Assembly: GCA_013360825.1 (NCBI GenBank)
Contig: JABWAY010000004.1
Location: 1 to 32,292 of the forward strand
Origin: Candidatus Brocadiia bacterium
GTDB taxonomy: Bacteria > Planctomycetota > MHYJ01 > WSZJ01
Length of the DNA: 32,292 nucleotides
Direction of reading: 5' to 3'
The position numbers and the translations under genes were made by a program. Under the pieces are notes generated by a model. That model saw nothing but the letters and a program-made list of their open reading frames with translations, did no database searches and was not told the origin of the DNA. Numbering within the stretch: the stretch's first letter is position 1; every line of letters starts with the position of its first letter. This document shows, one piece after another, positions 14,427 to 25,527 of the stretch.

Positions 14427-15355
14427 TTTTCCGCTGCCTCGATCAGTCCGGAGAAGACGTCCTCGAGCGATTTCTGCGCCGGCGCGAGGTGGCGGACCTG
14501 TGTCCCGGTGGCCGCCGCGGCCCGGAGCACCGGCGCGGTCGCCTCGAGATCCTCCACCGGGATCACCAGCCGGTCCGCCTCCGCGACCTCCCGCGGCGCG
14601 AGACCCTCCGCGCGGAGGGCGGCCTGGAACCGGGCGCGGTCGCCCCGGAACCGGAGGTCGAGCGCCTTCTCCGCGTGGCCGATGATCGCATCGAGCGGGC
14701 CCGCGGCCGCGAGCCGCCCGCGATGGAGAACGACGACCTCGTCGCAGACCGATTCGACGTCGTGGAGGATGTGGCTGGAAAGGACGACCGAAATCCCCTT
14801 CCGCGTCGAGATGTCGCGCACCAGCGCCAGCATCTCCTCCCGCCCCTTCGGGTCCAGGCCGTTGGTCGGCTCGTCGAGAAAGAGGAGTTTCGGGTGGTGG
14901 ACGAGCGCCTGCGCGAGCTGCACGCGCTGGAGCATGCCCGTGGAGTACGTGTCGATGTCCCGGTACCGCGCTTCCCCCAGGTCCAGGGCGCCGAGGACAT
15001 CGTGGGAGCGGGCGAGGGCGTCGCCGGCGGACATGCCGACGAGGCGGCCGGCGAGGCTGACGTACTGGACGGCGCTCATCCTCGGGATCATGGACCCGGA
15101 CTCCGGCATGAACCCGGTGACCTGGCGGATCCGGAGGGCCGCGCGCCGCGAGTCGAGGCCGAGGACGCCGGCGGTGCCGGCCGTGGGGCGGATCAGCCCG
15201 AGGAGGATCTTGATGAGGGTGGACTTTCCCGAGCCGTTGGGGCCGAGCAGTCCGATGGCGCGGCCGCTGACGGACAGGGAGACCCCCGCCAGGGCGCGGA
15301 TGTTCCCGTAGACCTTGGAGAGATCGGCGACCTGCAGAAGCGGGGGTGCGGACAT
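14423..15355 (-). CDS. ABC transporter ATP-binding protein (first pair)
   Basis: The 310-residue ATPase has Walker A GPNGSGKS, Q-loop region TGFMPESGSMIPRM, signature YSTGMLQRVQLAQAL (non-classical, S-T-G-M), Walker B LLFLDEPTNGLD and H-loop LSSHILHDVES. The C-terminal domain ends PAQKSLEDVFSGLI, typical of CcmA-type subunits. It opens the five-gene minus-strand operon. ATG 15355 has no close Shine-Dalgarno sequence. TAAGAT ends 8 nt before it, which suggests a leaderless message. Gene order is ATPase, permease, ATPase, permease, lipoprotein, all overlapping or adjacent apart from the 47-nt gap to the lipoprotein. Confidence 0.9.
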   Translation of the reverse strand: MSAPPLLQVADLSKVYGNIRALAGVSLSVSGRAIGLLGPNGSGKSTLIKILLGLIRPTAGTAGVLGLDSRRAALRIRQVTGFMPESGSMIPRMSAVQYVSLAGRLVGMSAGDALARSHDVLGALDLGEARYRDIDTYSTGMLQRVQLAQALVHHPKLLFLDEPTNGLDPKGREEMLALVRDISTRKGISVVLSSHILHDVESVCDEVVVLHRGRLAAAGPLDAIIGHAEKALDLRFRGDRARFQAALRAEGLAPREVAEADRLVIPVEDLEATAPVLRAAAATGTQVRHLAPAQKSLEDVFSGLIEAAEK

Positions 15356-15363
15356 CGCGGGGG

Positions 15364-15393
15364 ATCTTATCCTCCGGCGCGGTGCGCGGTCGA
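15364..15393 (-). promoter_or_regulatory. Possible promoter of the double ABC operon
   Basis: On the minus strand, TCGACC (-35) is followed by an 18-nt spacer and TAAGAT (-10). The -10 ends 8 nt before ATG 15355, so the message may be leaderless. Confidence 0.45.
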
Positions 15394-15410
15394 GCGGGGA
15401 TTGCGCCGGG

Positions 15411-17147
15411 CTACATTTCTTCCGGCGCCTCGATCCCGAGGAGGTCGAGCCCGGTGCGGAGCGTGCGGCGCGCGGTCTGCACGAGCAGGATCCGGGCGTC
15501 GGTCAGCGCGGCGTCGTCGGACAGGATCCGCTGGTTCCGCCAGAAGCGGTTCACCTCTCCGCAGAGGTCGATCAGCGCGCGGCTCAGGAGCGAGGGTTCG
15601 TAGCGGGTCGTGGCATCGCGGATGATGTCGGGAAAGCGGCCGATCTGGCGCAGCACCGCGCGGTCCTCGTCCGTGGTCAGCAGGGTGAAGTCGACCGAGG
15701 CGGGCGGCTCTTTCCCGTACTTTCTCAGCGCGCTCGAGAGCCGGGCGTGCGTGTACTGGAGGTACGGCCCCGTTTCGCCCTTGAACGCCTTGGTCTCGGG
15801 GTCGAAATCGAGCATCTGCTGCAGGTTGAAGTCGATGTCGCGGGTCCGCGTGCGGGACAGGTCGTTGAAGATGACGGCGCCGATTCCCACCTGGTGTGCG
15901 ACGCGCGATTTCCGGGCCGCGTCCCATTCGCGGTCCGCGATGATCTCGTGGACGCGCTCGATCGCCGCCTGGAGCACGTCGTGCAGCAGCACGATCGTGC
16001 CCTTGCGCGTCGCCATCTTCTCGCGGACCCCCTCGGCGTTCACGATCCGCATCAGGCCGAACTCGACGTGCACCGGCTCGACGTCGACGCCGAGCAGCTC
16101 CGCCACCTTGAACAGCTGCCGGAAATGGAGCTTCTGGTCGGCCGCGACGACGTAGACCAGCGCCCGCGCCCCCAGATCCCGGCGGCGGTACAGGATCGCG
16201 GCAAGGTCGCGCGTGCCGTACAGACTCGCGTCGTCCGCCTTCCTCAGCAGGAACGGCTCCTTGAACCCGTGTGCGGTGAGGTCCACCACATAGGCACCCT
16301 GGCTCTCCGAGCAGAGCCCGCGCGCCTCCAGCTCCGCGATCGCCCCGGCCATCCGGTCCACGTACGCCGACTCACCGCTCCAGGAATCGAACTCGATCCC
16401 AAGAAGGGAATAGACGCGGCGGAACTCGGCCAGCGAGATGTCCCGGAAATGCTGCCAGACCTTTTTTGCCTCCGGGTCCCCCGACTCCAGCCGGCGGAAC
16501 CAGTCGCGGGCCTGCTGCCGGAACGCGGGATCGGCCCGCTCGGCCTCCGTGAAGCGGACGAGCAGGTCCTTGAGGAACTCGACGCCCCGCTCCTTCAGGC
16601 TCTCCTCGCTTCCCCACTTTTCCCACGCCGACAGCAGCTTCCCGAAATTGGTCCCCCAGTCGCCGAGGTGGTTCACGCCGATCGTCTTCCATCCGCAGAA
16701 GGCGTGGAGGTTCCGGATCGCGTTGCCGATCACGGTGCTGCGCAGGTGGGCGATCCCGAGCGGTTTCGCGATGTTCGGGCTGGAGAAATCGATGACCACG
16801 GTCCGGCCCTGGCCGAGGTCGGTTGCGCCCCAGCGCGCGCCGGCCGCGCGGGCGCTCTCGAGGACGGTGCGGGCAAGGACGGCGGGCTCGGCGAAGAAAT
16901 TCACGTACGGCCCGGTCGCCTCGATCCGGGCCACCGAGGCCGGTTTCCGGATCGCCGCGGCGAGTTGCCGCGCGACGGCCGGGGGCGGCGCGTTGTCGAA
17001 CCGGTCGCGGACCGCGAAGGTCGGAAAGGCGAAGTCCCCCATCGCGGAATCCGGGGGCGCCGTCAGCAGCTCCCGGGCGCGCTCCGCGGTCAGCCCCGGC
17101 ACCGCGGCGACCAGCGCGCCGATCACGTCCGTCCGTATCGTGTCCAT
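15411..17147 (-). CDS. argS: Arginyl-tRNA synthetase
   Basis: The 578-residue class I synthetase charges tRNA-Arg. The N-terminal Add-1 domain (1-90) is followed by the catalytic domain with FSSPNIAKPLGIAHLRST at the HIGH position and KMATRKG at the KMSKS position. The C-terminal DALR anticodon-binding domain (about 455-578) ends LLGIEAPEEM, the usual ArgRS ending. The HIGH motif is G131-I-A-H134: the first histidine is glycine and the third residue is alanine. Some bacterial ArgRS proteins have other residues at the first position, so activity is likely retained. ATG 17147 follows GAGGA. Upstream on the same strand is the methyltransferase, 60 nt away. There is no sign of truncation. Confidence 0.96.
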   Translation of the reverse strand: MDTIRTDVIGALVAAVPGLTAERARELLTAPPDSAMGDFAFPTFAVRDRFDNAPPPAVARQLAAAIRKPASVARIEATGPYVNFFAEPAVLARTVLESARAAGARWGATDLGQGRTVVIDFSSPNIAKPLGIAHLRSTVIGNAIRNLHAFCGWKTIGVNHLGDWGTNFGKLLSAWEKWGSEESLKERGVEFLKDLLVRFTEAERADPAFRQQARDWFRRLESGDPEAKKVWQHFRDISLAEFRRVYSLLGIEFDSWSGESAYVDRMAGAIAELEARGLCSESQGAYVVDLTAHGFKEPFLLRKADDASLYGTRDLAAILYRRRDLGARALVYVVAADQKLHFRQLFKVAELLGVDVEPVHVEFGLMRIVNAEGVREKMATRKGTIVLLHDVLQAAIERVHEIIADREWDAARKSRVAHQVGIGAVIFNDLSRTRTRDIDFNLQQMLDFDPETKAFKGETGPYLQYTHARLSSALRKYGKEPPASVDFTLLTTDEDRAVLRQIGRFPDIIRDATTRYEPSLLSRALIDLCGEVNRFWRNQRILSDDAALTDARILLVQTARRTLRTGLDLLGIEAPEEM

Positions 17148-17207
17148 GGTCCTCGGAACAGAAACAGGGCGCCGATGGCGGCCCCGGGAATCAGGTCCCG
17201 CGCGGGA

Positions 17208-17927
17208 CTACTTGCGCAGTTTCAGCGGCGCCAGCCGCTTCCCCCAGCGTTTCAGCGCCGCGGGAAGGAACCGCGTCTTCTCGCGCACTTCCTCCGGCCC
17301 CGCGGCGTCCTTGTGATTGACGCAGTAGAGGGTCCTCCAGAGCCCCAGGCGGTCCACCAGTTCCACCTTCTCCGGCTTCAGGTTCGTCATCCTCAGGAAA
17401 TCCGGCAGCTTCAGGTCGCTTCGCCATCCGGCCCGCCAGAAGAACGGGGCGAAAAAGCGTTCGATGTCGTTGATGAAGACGTTCGGCGCCATGAAGTGAT
17501 TGACGAAGACGATGCGGCCGCCGCGGCGGCAGACCCGTTTCATCTCCTGCACCACGGCGCGCGGGTCGGGAACGGTGGTGATGAAGTAGGCGGCGAGGAC
17601 GGCGTCGAAGGAGTCGTCCGGGAAATCGAGCTTCGTCGCGTCCATCTTGAACAGGCGGACGCCCTTCAGCCCGTGCTCGCGGACCCGCTTGTAGGCGCCG
17701 TCGAGCATGCCCTGGGAAAAGTCGATGCCGGTGAGGTCGACGCCGCCGGGGAACATGGGGAGGCAGGCACCGGTGCCGACGCCGACCTCGAGGATTTTCT
17801 CGCCCGGCCTGGGGGCCATGGCGGCCAGCGCCCGCCGGCGGCCGGATTCAAAGAACCGGTTGAAAACGAGGTCGTAGACTCCGGCGTAGAAGTTGTAGAC
17901 CCATTCGATGTGCCCGCCGCCCGCCAC
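17208..17927 (-). CDS. Class I SAM-dependent methyltransferase, PmtA/UbiE-like
   Basis: The 239-residue protein has a Rossmann methyltransferase core: motif I ILEVGVGTGACL (about 45-57), motif II TGIDFSQGML, the motif III region MDATKLDFPDDSFDAVLAAY and the post-III region RVCRRGGRIVFVNHF. The N-terminal YNFYAGVYDLVFNRFFESGRR resembles PmtA-type phosphatidylethanolamine N-methyltransferases, which make phosphatidylcholine, and also UbiE/COQ5 quinone methyltransferases. The lipid-methylation reading is preferred but not proved. The start is GTG 17927; GGAGG lies 4 nt upstream, slightly close. It is a single domain with no membrane helix and a basic C-terminal tail (LKRWGKRLAPLKLRK) that could touch membrane lipids. 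Confidence 0.82.
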   Translation of the reverse strand: MAGGGHIEWVYNFYAGVYDLVFNRFFESGRRRALAAMAPRPGEKILEVGVGTGACLPMFPGGVDLTGIDFSQGMLDGAYKRVREHGLKGVRLFKMDATKLDFPDDSFDAVLAAYFITTVPDPRAVVQEMKRVCRRGGRIVFVNHFMAPNVFINDIERFFAPFFWRAGWRSDLKLPDFLRMTNLKPEKVELVDRLGLWRTLYCVNHKDAAGPEEVREKTRFLPAALKRWGKRLAPLKLRK

Positions 17928-18003
17928 CGGACCTCCGATCCGGGGACCCTTCCCCGGCAGGGCGGGATTTTCTCCGGAAAGTGCGCCGAAATGAAGGGAA
18001 AGT

Positions 18004-18992
18004 TCAGGCCATCCGGGAGGCGTCGCGGGCGTGGGCGATGACGCGATCCAGGATCTCGTCGATGTCGACGGTGGGCCTGTAACCGATGGCCTTGCGGGCG
18101 CGCGCGATCGACGGTACGCGCCTCCGCATGTCCTCGAATCCCTCCTCGTAGGCGCGGTCGTAGGGGATCTTGCGGATCGGGATGCGACCGCCGACGCGGG
18201 CTGCGATGAGGCGCGCGAGGGCCAGGATGGAGATTTCCCTGGTGGCGCCCAGGTTGAAGACCTGCCCGGCCGCGGCGGGCTGGTCCGCCAGGGCGGCGAT
18301 GCCGCGGACGACGTCCCCGACCCAGGCGAAGCACCGCGTCTGGCGGCCGTCGCCGAACACCGTGATCGGCCCTCCGGCGAGCGCCTGCTCGACGAACCGG
18401 GGGATGACCATCCCGTAGCGCCCCGTCTGGCGCGGCCCCACGGTGTTGAACAGCCGGGCGATCACGACCGGCAGGCCGCGCTCCTTGTGATAGGCGAGCG
18501 CGAGAAACTCGTCGACCGCCTTGCTGGCGGCGTACGACCACCGCGACTTGCTGGTCGGCCCGAGCACGAGGTCCGCGTCCTCCCGGAACGGCACGGCCGC
18601 CGATTTTCCGTACACCTCGCTCGTCGACGCCACGAAGACGCGCCGCCCCTTCTTCGCCGCCGCCCGCAGGACCATCTCGGTCCCCCGGATGTTCGTCTCG
18701 ATCGTGTGCGTCGGCTTCTCCACGATCAGCCTCACCCCGACCGCCGCGGCCAGGTGGAAGACGACGTCGGCGTCGTCGACCTGCTCCGCCAGGAGAGATT
18801 CATTGAAGATCGAGTCGATCGTGTAGCGGAACCGGGCTTCGGTCTTGAGGTGCTCGATGTTCGCGATCGCCCCCGTCGACAGGTCGTCGATCACGGAGAC
18901 CCGGTCCCCGCGCGCCAGCAGGAATTCCGCCAGGTGCGACCCGATGAATCCCGCGCCGCCGGTGATCAGCGCCCGGCACCCGCGTTTGAGCG

Positions 18993-18996
<4 letters not shown>
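18004..18996 (-). CDS. NAD-dependent sugar-nucleotide epimerase/dehydratase
   Basis: The 330-residue extended short-chain dehydrogenase has the NAD-binding [10 protein letters not shown] at residue 13, VIDDLSTG after strand 2, a catalytic serine in STSEVYG, and YAASK (Tyr-x-x-x-Lys). [21 protein letters not shown] is typical of UDP-glucuronate decarboxylase, UDP-glucose epimerase and dTDP-glucose dehydratase relatives. The substrate is probably a UDP- or dTDP-hexose for cell-envelope polysaccharide; the exact reaction is not clear. Its ATG overlaps the carB stop by four bases (ATGA), so it is translated behind a pyrimidine/arginine biosynthesis gene, an unusual pairing. It is full length. Confidence 0.9.
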
Positions 18997-22265
<3,269 letters not shown>

Positions 22266-22283
22266 GGGTGTCGTCTCCCGTAC

Positions 22284-22310
22284 AAAAAAAAAGCCCCGTC
22301 TCAGCGGGGC
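22284..22310 (-). terminator. Intrinsic terminator in the carB leader (putative attenuator)
   Basis: On the minus strand GCCCCG-CTGAGA-CGGGGC is followed by nine T residues, ending 18 nt before the carB ATG. Only the minus direction has a T-run. Transcripts from the promoter at 22368-22396 must cross it to reach carB. Confidence 0.88.
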
Positions 22311-22318
22311 CGCGTCGT

Positions 22319-22348
22319 TCAGGTCTTGTTGGCGATTCGGTGGCTCAC
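22319..22348 (-). CDS. Putative nine-residue leader peptide of carB
   Basis: The frame GTG AGC CAC CGA ATC GCC AAC AAG ACC TGA would give [13 protein letters not shown] lies 7 nt upstream of the GTG. The stop lies 8 nt before the terminator stem, so a ribosome at the stop would cover the 5' arm and block the hairpin. That geometry matches leader peptides of attenuated biosynthetic operons such as pyrBI. One arginine codon (CGA) is present but there is no run of regulatory codons. It is far too short for coding statistics; position is the only evidence. Confidence 0.45.
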   Translation of the reverse strand: MSHRIANKT

Positions 22349-22367
22349 ATCTCGTTCCTGGGGCGGG

Positions 22368-22396
22368 ATATTAGCCAGCGGAGCCGCGTCGCGCAA
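22368..22396 (-). promoter_or_regulatory. Probable carB promoter
   Basis: On the minus strand TTGCGC (22396-22391), a 17-nt spacer and TAATAT (22373-22368). It is a moderate match. It would give a leader of about 95 nt that contains the short peptide and the terminator. Confidence 0.5.
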
Positions 22397-22482
22397 GAAC
22401 TGCAGGTCGCCCCTGGAAACCCGCCGCCCCCGCGGCAGCCGGCGGCCCCCGGCGGCGGACGGGCGCCCCCGCCGCGCCCTCC

Positions 22483-23043
22483 TCACTTGCGCTTCTCCTC
22501 AAGCTTCTGGATCTCCTCGTCCTTCGGAAACCCGTCCTTCACGATCCGGACCAGCGCCGGCCGCGCGGGGTCGAAATCCTCCCGGGCCGTTTTCGGCTCC
22601 CGCGCTCCCGGAGGCAGGTAGTGAACCTCGAGTTCGTCGCAGTGAAAACAGAGCAGCAGCTCGACATGCTCCTTCTCCCGGATCCAGAACCGGAAGCCCA
22701 CCCCCGGCTCGAACGCGCACCGCTTCGCCGTGTCGAACAGATACGTCCGCTCGTCGAACAGGATGTCGGCGATCGACCGCGCAAAGTCCGCCTTCCGCCC
22801 CTCCGCCGTCGCCGTGATCGGGTATCCGCCGCACTCCTTCCCCATCGGTTCCGGGGGTTTCTCGGGGTGGACGCGGAAGCACTCCACGCGGTCCGCGCTC
22901 CAGAGAATCGACACGACGGACTCCCCGCCGAGAAACGCCTTGACGCGGTCGGACGGCAGCGGGCGCTTGTCCTCGGCGCGCAGCCCCCGGATGAGGAGGG
23001 CGGCGGCGGCCAGCGTCAGCGCTGCGGTGAGAGGGGCGCGCAT
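22483..23043 (-). CDS. Secreted protein of unknown function with a CxxC motif
   Basis: The 186-residue product has an N-terminal signal segment (APLTAALTLAAAALLIRGLRAED). The mature domain is alpha/beta-like: SVVSILWSADRVECFRV, a stretch with KECGGYPI, ADILFDERTYLFD and FRFW. Its most recognisable part is LLLCFHCDELEVHYLPPG, with a CxxC pair. I recall short secreted proteins with an LCFxCxxL stretch, but no assigned function. Cysteines near 55 and 70 could form disulphides or bind a metal. The C-terminus is charged (EEIQKLEEKRK). ATG 23043 follows AAGGACAC. The gene lies between the helicase and carB on the same strand, with GC-rich dyads but no T-run after it. Confidence 0.75.
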   Translation of the reverse strand: MRAPLTAALTLAAAALLIRGLRAEDKRPLPSDRVKAFLGGESVVSILWSADRVECFRVHPEKPPEPMGKECGGYPITATAEGRKADFARSIADILFDERTYLFDTAKRCAFEPGVGFRFWIREKEHVELLLCFHCDELEVHYLPPGAREPKTAREDFDPARPALVRIVKDGFPKDEEIQKLEEKRK

Positions 23044-23083
23044 GACCGGTGTCCTTTCAGAGAGGTGGGCCCGGATTGTAGCG

Positions 23084-25150
23084 TCACGACCAGTCGGAAT
23101 CCCCGTCCATCCACCGGTTGTCGTCGTCTTCGCCGGCCCCGGTCTCCGGGCGCCGCCCCCCCGGCCGGGAGGAATCTCCGCGGACGTCCACGGGCGTCGT
23201 CAGCCACGCCGGAAGTTCCTCCAGGAACCGGCTCTGCCGCTGGATGACCCCGCCGTACGCCCCCTCCCGCGCCATGACGGGAAGGCAGAGTTCGAGATGC
23301 ACACGGGCGCGCGTCGCGGCCACATAGAAGAGGCGGCGCTCCTCCTCCTCCCCGCCCTCGCCCAGCGCCCGCTGGTCCGGGAATCGCCCGTCCACGAGCC
23401 AGATCACGAAGACCGCCGCCCACTCCAGACCCTTCGCCTGGTGGACCGTGGAGAGCACGATCTTCTTCTCCGGAGTCCCGTCCCGGGCGACGTCCCCCTC
23501 CGCCCCCCCCGAGACGAGCGCGAGCTCCGAGAGAAACTCACCCGTTCCGGGAAACCGCGTCGCGTAGGACGCCAGGGTCCGCAGGTCCTGCACGCGGGCG
23601 TGCGCGTTCTCGTACGTGTCCTGCAGGTGCTGTTCGTACCCGCACGCCAGGACCGCCTCCAGCTGGCCGCATGGATTGTCCCGCTGCGACCGGACCGTCG
23701 CCAGCGCCCGCCCCAGGTCCCGGATCGCCGCGACCGATCCCTTCGGGACCCCGACGCGCCCCTCCGCCAGGTCCCCGACCGGGTCGGCCGAGGCGCACAC
23801 GCCCGCCCAGACCCGGTCGGCCGTGACCTTCCCGACCCCGGGCAGCAGCCGCAGCACGCGCTTCCAGGCGAGCTCGTCCTTCGGATTCGTGTCGATCCGG
23901 AGGTACGACGTGGCGTCCTTGACATGGGCCTGCTCGAAGAACCGCATGCCGCTCCGGACTTCGAACGGGATCTTCCTCCGGGCGAGTTCCATCTGGAGTT
24001 CCATGGAGAGGAAGTGGGACCGGTAGAGCACGGCGATGTCGTCGGGGGGGAGCCCGCCGGCCGCGAGGTTCCGGATGCGCTCCGCGACGTACCGGGCCTG
24101 GTCCTCCGGTCGCGGCAGGGCGACCAGCAGCGGCCTGGGTCCCGGCGGCTGCGCACTGAACAGTTCCTTGGCGTGCTGGGCCCGGTTCCGCGCGATCGAC
24201 GCGTTCGCCAGCTCGAGGATCTGGGGGGTCGAGCGGTAGTTCTGCTCGAGCTTGAAGATCTTCGCGTCGGGATAGCGCTCGTGAAACCGGAGGATGTTCG
24301 CGAAGTTCGCGCCGCGGAAGGAGTAGATCGACTGCGCGTCGTCCCCGACGACCATCAGGTTCCGGTGGCCGCCGGCGAGGAGGTCGACGAGTTCCGCCTG
24401 GAGGATGTTCGTGTCCTGGTATTCGTCCACCAGCACCCAGGCGAACCTCCGCTGGTACTCGAGCCGGATGTCCTCATTCTCCTTCAGCGCGCGCAGCCAG
24501 AGGGTCAGCAGATCGTCGAAGTCCACGATGCCGAGCGACTGCTTCCGGTGCGCATAGATCCCGGCGATCCGCTCGATCTCCCCGACCAGGTCGCCGTGGG
24601 ACGGATGCCTCTGCTCCACCACGTCCGCGATCGACCGGCCCGTGTTCGCCGCCATGGAGACGATGTCGAGCAGGACCTCCCCCCGGGGAAGCCCCTTTTC
24701 CTTCTTCCCGAACACCTCCCCGCCGACGGTGCCGATGAGGTCCGCCGCGTCCCCCCGGTCGGCGATCGTGAAGCCGCGGGGAAGCCCGACGGCGTGGCCG
24801 TGGCGCCTGAGGGCGAGCAGGCCGGCATGGTGAAAGGTCCCCCCGGTGACGGTGACGGCGCCGCCGAGAAGCGCCTCGGCGCGGTGGAGCATCTCCCGGG
24901 CGGCCTTGTTGGTGAAGGTCAGGAGGAGGATCGCCTGAGCCGGCACGCCGTTTTCGACCAGCCAGGCGACCCGGTACACCAGCGTCCGGGTCTTCCCGCT
25001 CCCGGCGCCCGCGATCACCAGCATCGGGCCGCCGCCGGCCCTGGCCACGGCCAGCTGCTGCGGGTTCAGCGCGCGCTCGTAGTCGATCCGCGCGGGCGCG
25101 TCGGGGGGGCGGAGGACGGACTCCTCCCGCGGCGGATCCGGCGGGCTCAC
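23084..25150 (-). CDS. UvrD/PcrA/Rep-type superfamily 1A DNA helicase
   Basis: The 688-residue helicase unwinds DNA 3' to 5' in repair and replication restart. The motif order is complete: Q-motif region LNPQQLAVA, motif I AGAGSGKTRTL, Ia LLTFTNKAAREM, II VLVDEYQDTN, III VVGDDAQSIYSFRGA, IV LEQNYRST, V STVHQAKGLEWAAVFV and VI EERRLFYVAATRA. The 2A region has SGMRFFEQAHVKD. No RecB-type nuclease domain is present. The C-terminus is short and acidic (GAGEDDDNRWMDGDSDWS) and may be an interaction tail. The start is GTG 25150 with a weak ribosome site, 24 nt behind the small basic gene, so the two probably form one transcript. The acidic tail differs from the basic C-terminus that contacts RNA polymerase in PcrA. 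Assignment to UvrD, PcrA or Rep cannot be settled by motif alone. Confidence 0.93.
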   Translation of the reverse strand: MSPPDPPREESVLRPPDAPARIDYERALNPQQLAVARAGGGPMLVIAGAGSGKTRTLVYRVAWLVENGVPAQAILLLTFTNKAAREMLHRAEALLGGAVTVTGGTFHHAGLLALRRHGHAVGLPRGFTIADRGDAADLIGTVGGEVFGKKEKGLPRGEVLLDIVSMAANTGRSIADVVEQRHPSHGDLVGEIERIAGIYAHRKQSLGIVDFDDLLTLWLRALKENEDIRLEYQRRFAWVLVDEYQDTNILQAELVDLLAGGHRNLMVVGDDAQSIYSFRGANFANILRFHERYPDAKIFKLEQNYRSTPQILELANASIARNRAQHAKELFSAQPPGPRPLLVALPRPEDQARYVAERIRNLAAGGLPPDDIAVLYRSHFLSMELQMELARRKIPFEVRSGMRFFEQAHVKDATSYLRIDTNPKDELAWKRVLRLLPGVGKVTADRVWAGVCASADPVGDLAEGRVGVPKGSVAAIRDLGRALATVRSQRDNPCGQLEAVLACGYEQHLQDTYENAHARVQDLRTLASYATRFPGTGEFLSELALVSGGAEGDVARDGTPEKKIVLSTVHQAKGLEWAAVFVIWLVDGRFPDQRALGEGGEEEERRLFYVAATRARVHLELCLPVMAREGAYGGVIQRQSRFLEELPAWLTTPVDVRGDSSRPGGRRPETGAGEDDDNRWMDGDSDWS

Positions 25151-25174
25151 CGCGTCGCGCGCTTCGCCGCCGGC

Positions 25175-25393
25175 CTAGCCCTTCTTCTCATCCCCGCCCG
25201 CCGCCTTCCGCTGGGCCGCGATCTTCTTCCCGGTCGCCAGTCTCCAGCGGCGCTGAAGCCGCTTGAGCTCCTTGCGGCTCTCGCGAAGTTTCACGTCCTT
25301 GCGCCGGTCCTTGGACGCCGTCCGGATCGCGGCAACCGCTTTCTTCTGGGCGTCCATGTCCTTCTTCAGCTCGTCCACGTTCAACTTCGCCAT
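25175..25393 (-). CDS. Small basic coiled-coil protein
   Basis: The 72-residue product is almost entirely charged helix: VDELKKDMDAQKKAVAAIRT, then RKDVKLRESRKELKRLQRRWRLATGKK. No membrane segment or signal is present. The ORF track starts 13 codons earlier at 25432, but that ATG is part of the -10 box TATGGT of a good promoter, so it cannot be in the message. ATG 25393 has GGAG 10 nt upstream. The protein resembles short basic helical proteins of unknown role; binding to DNA, RNA or the downstream helicase is possible but not shown. It is cotranscribed with the helicase by position. Confidence 0.7.
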   Translation of the reverse strand: MAKLNVDELKKDMDAQKKAVAAIRTASKDRRKDVKLRESRKELKRLQRRWRLATGKKIAAQRKAAGGDEKKG

Positions 25394-25427
25394 GTCGTCG
25401 TTTCTCCAGGTTTCCTCGGGGCGCGAG

Positions 25428-25457
25428 ACCATACCAGCGTACAGGCCGGGGTGTCAA
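25428..25457 (-). promoter_or_regulatory. Minus-strand promoter of the small basic gene/helicase unit
   Basis: TTGACA (25457-25452), an 18-nt spacer and TATGGT (25433-25428). The -35 is part of an 11-bp inverted repeat shared with the divergent promoter. Confidence 0.75.
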
Positions 25458-25485
25458 CGCCCCGCGCCCCATTGGTTGACACCCC
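25448..25485. repeat. 11-bp inverted repeat joining two divergent -35 boxes
   Basis: GGGGTGTCAAC (25448-25458) and GTTGACACCCC (25475-25485) are perfect complements with a 16-nt spacer. Each arm contains a TTGACA. It may be an operator or a symmetric promoter pair. Confidence 0.85.
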
Positions 25486-25505
25486 CGGGAGCCCCCCGAT
25501 ACAGT
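25476..25505 (+). promoter_or_regulatory. Plus-strand promoter of the FabZ-like/dapF unit
   Basis: TTGACA (25476-25481), an 18-nt spacer and TACAGT (25500-25505), about 22 nt before ATG 25528, with CGGAGGA as ribosome site. Confidence 0.75.
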
Positions 25506-25527
25506 TCCGCGCCCTCACGGAGGAACC

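Noticed and set aside
15315-18041. 908-residue plus-strand ORF
   Set aside because: Antisense to argS and the methyltransferase; no domain features.
22284-22310. Terminator read as the end of the upstream secreted-protein gene only
   Set aside because: A promoter-like element lies between that gene and the hairpin, and the hairpin is 18 nt from the carB start, so a role in carB control is more likely; not fully excluded.
25394-25432. 13-codon N-terminal extension of the small basic protein
   Set aside because: Its ATG is inside the -10 box TATGGT of a TTGACA-18 promoter, so it is not transcribed.
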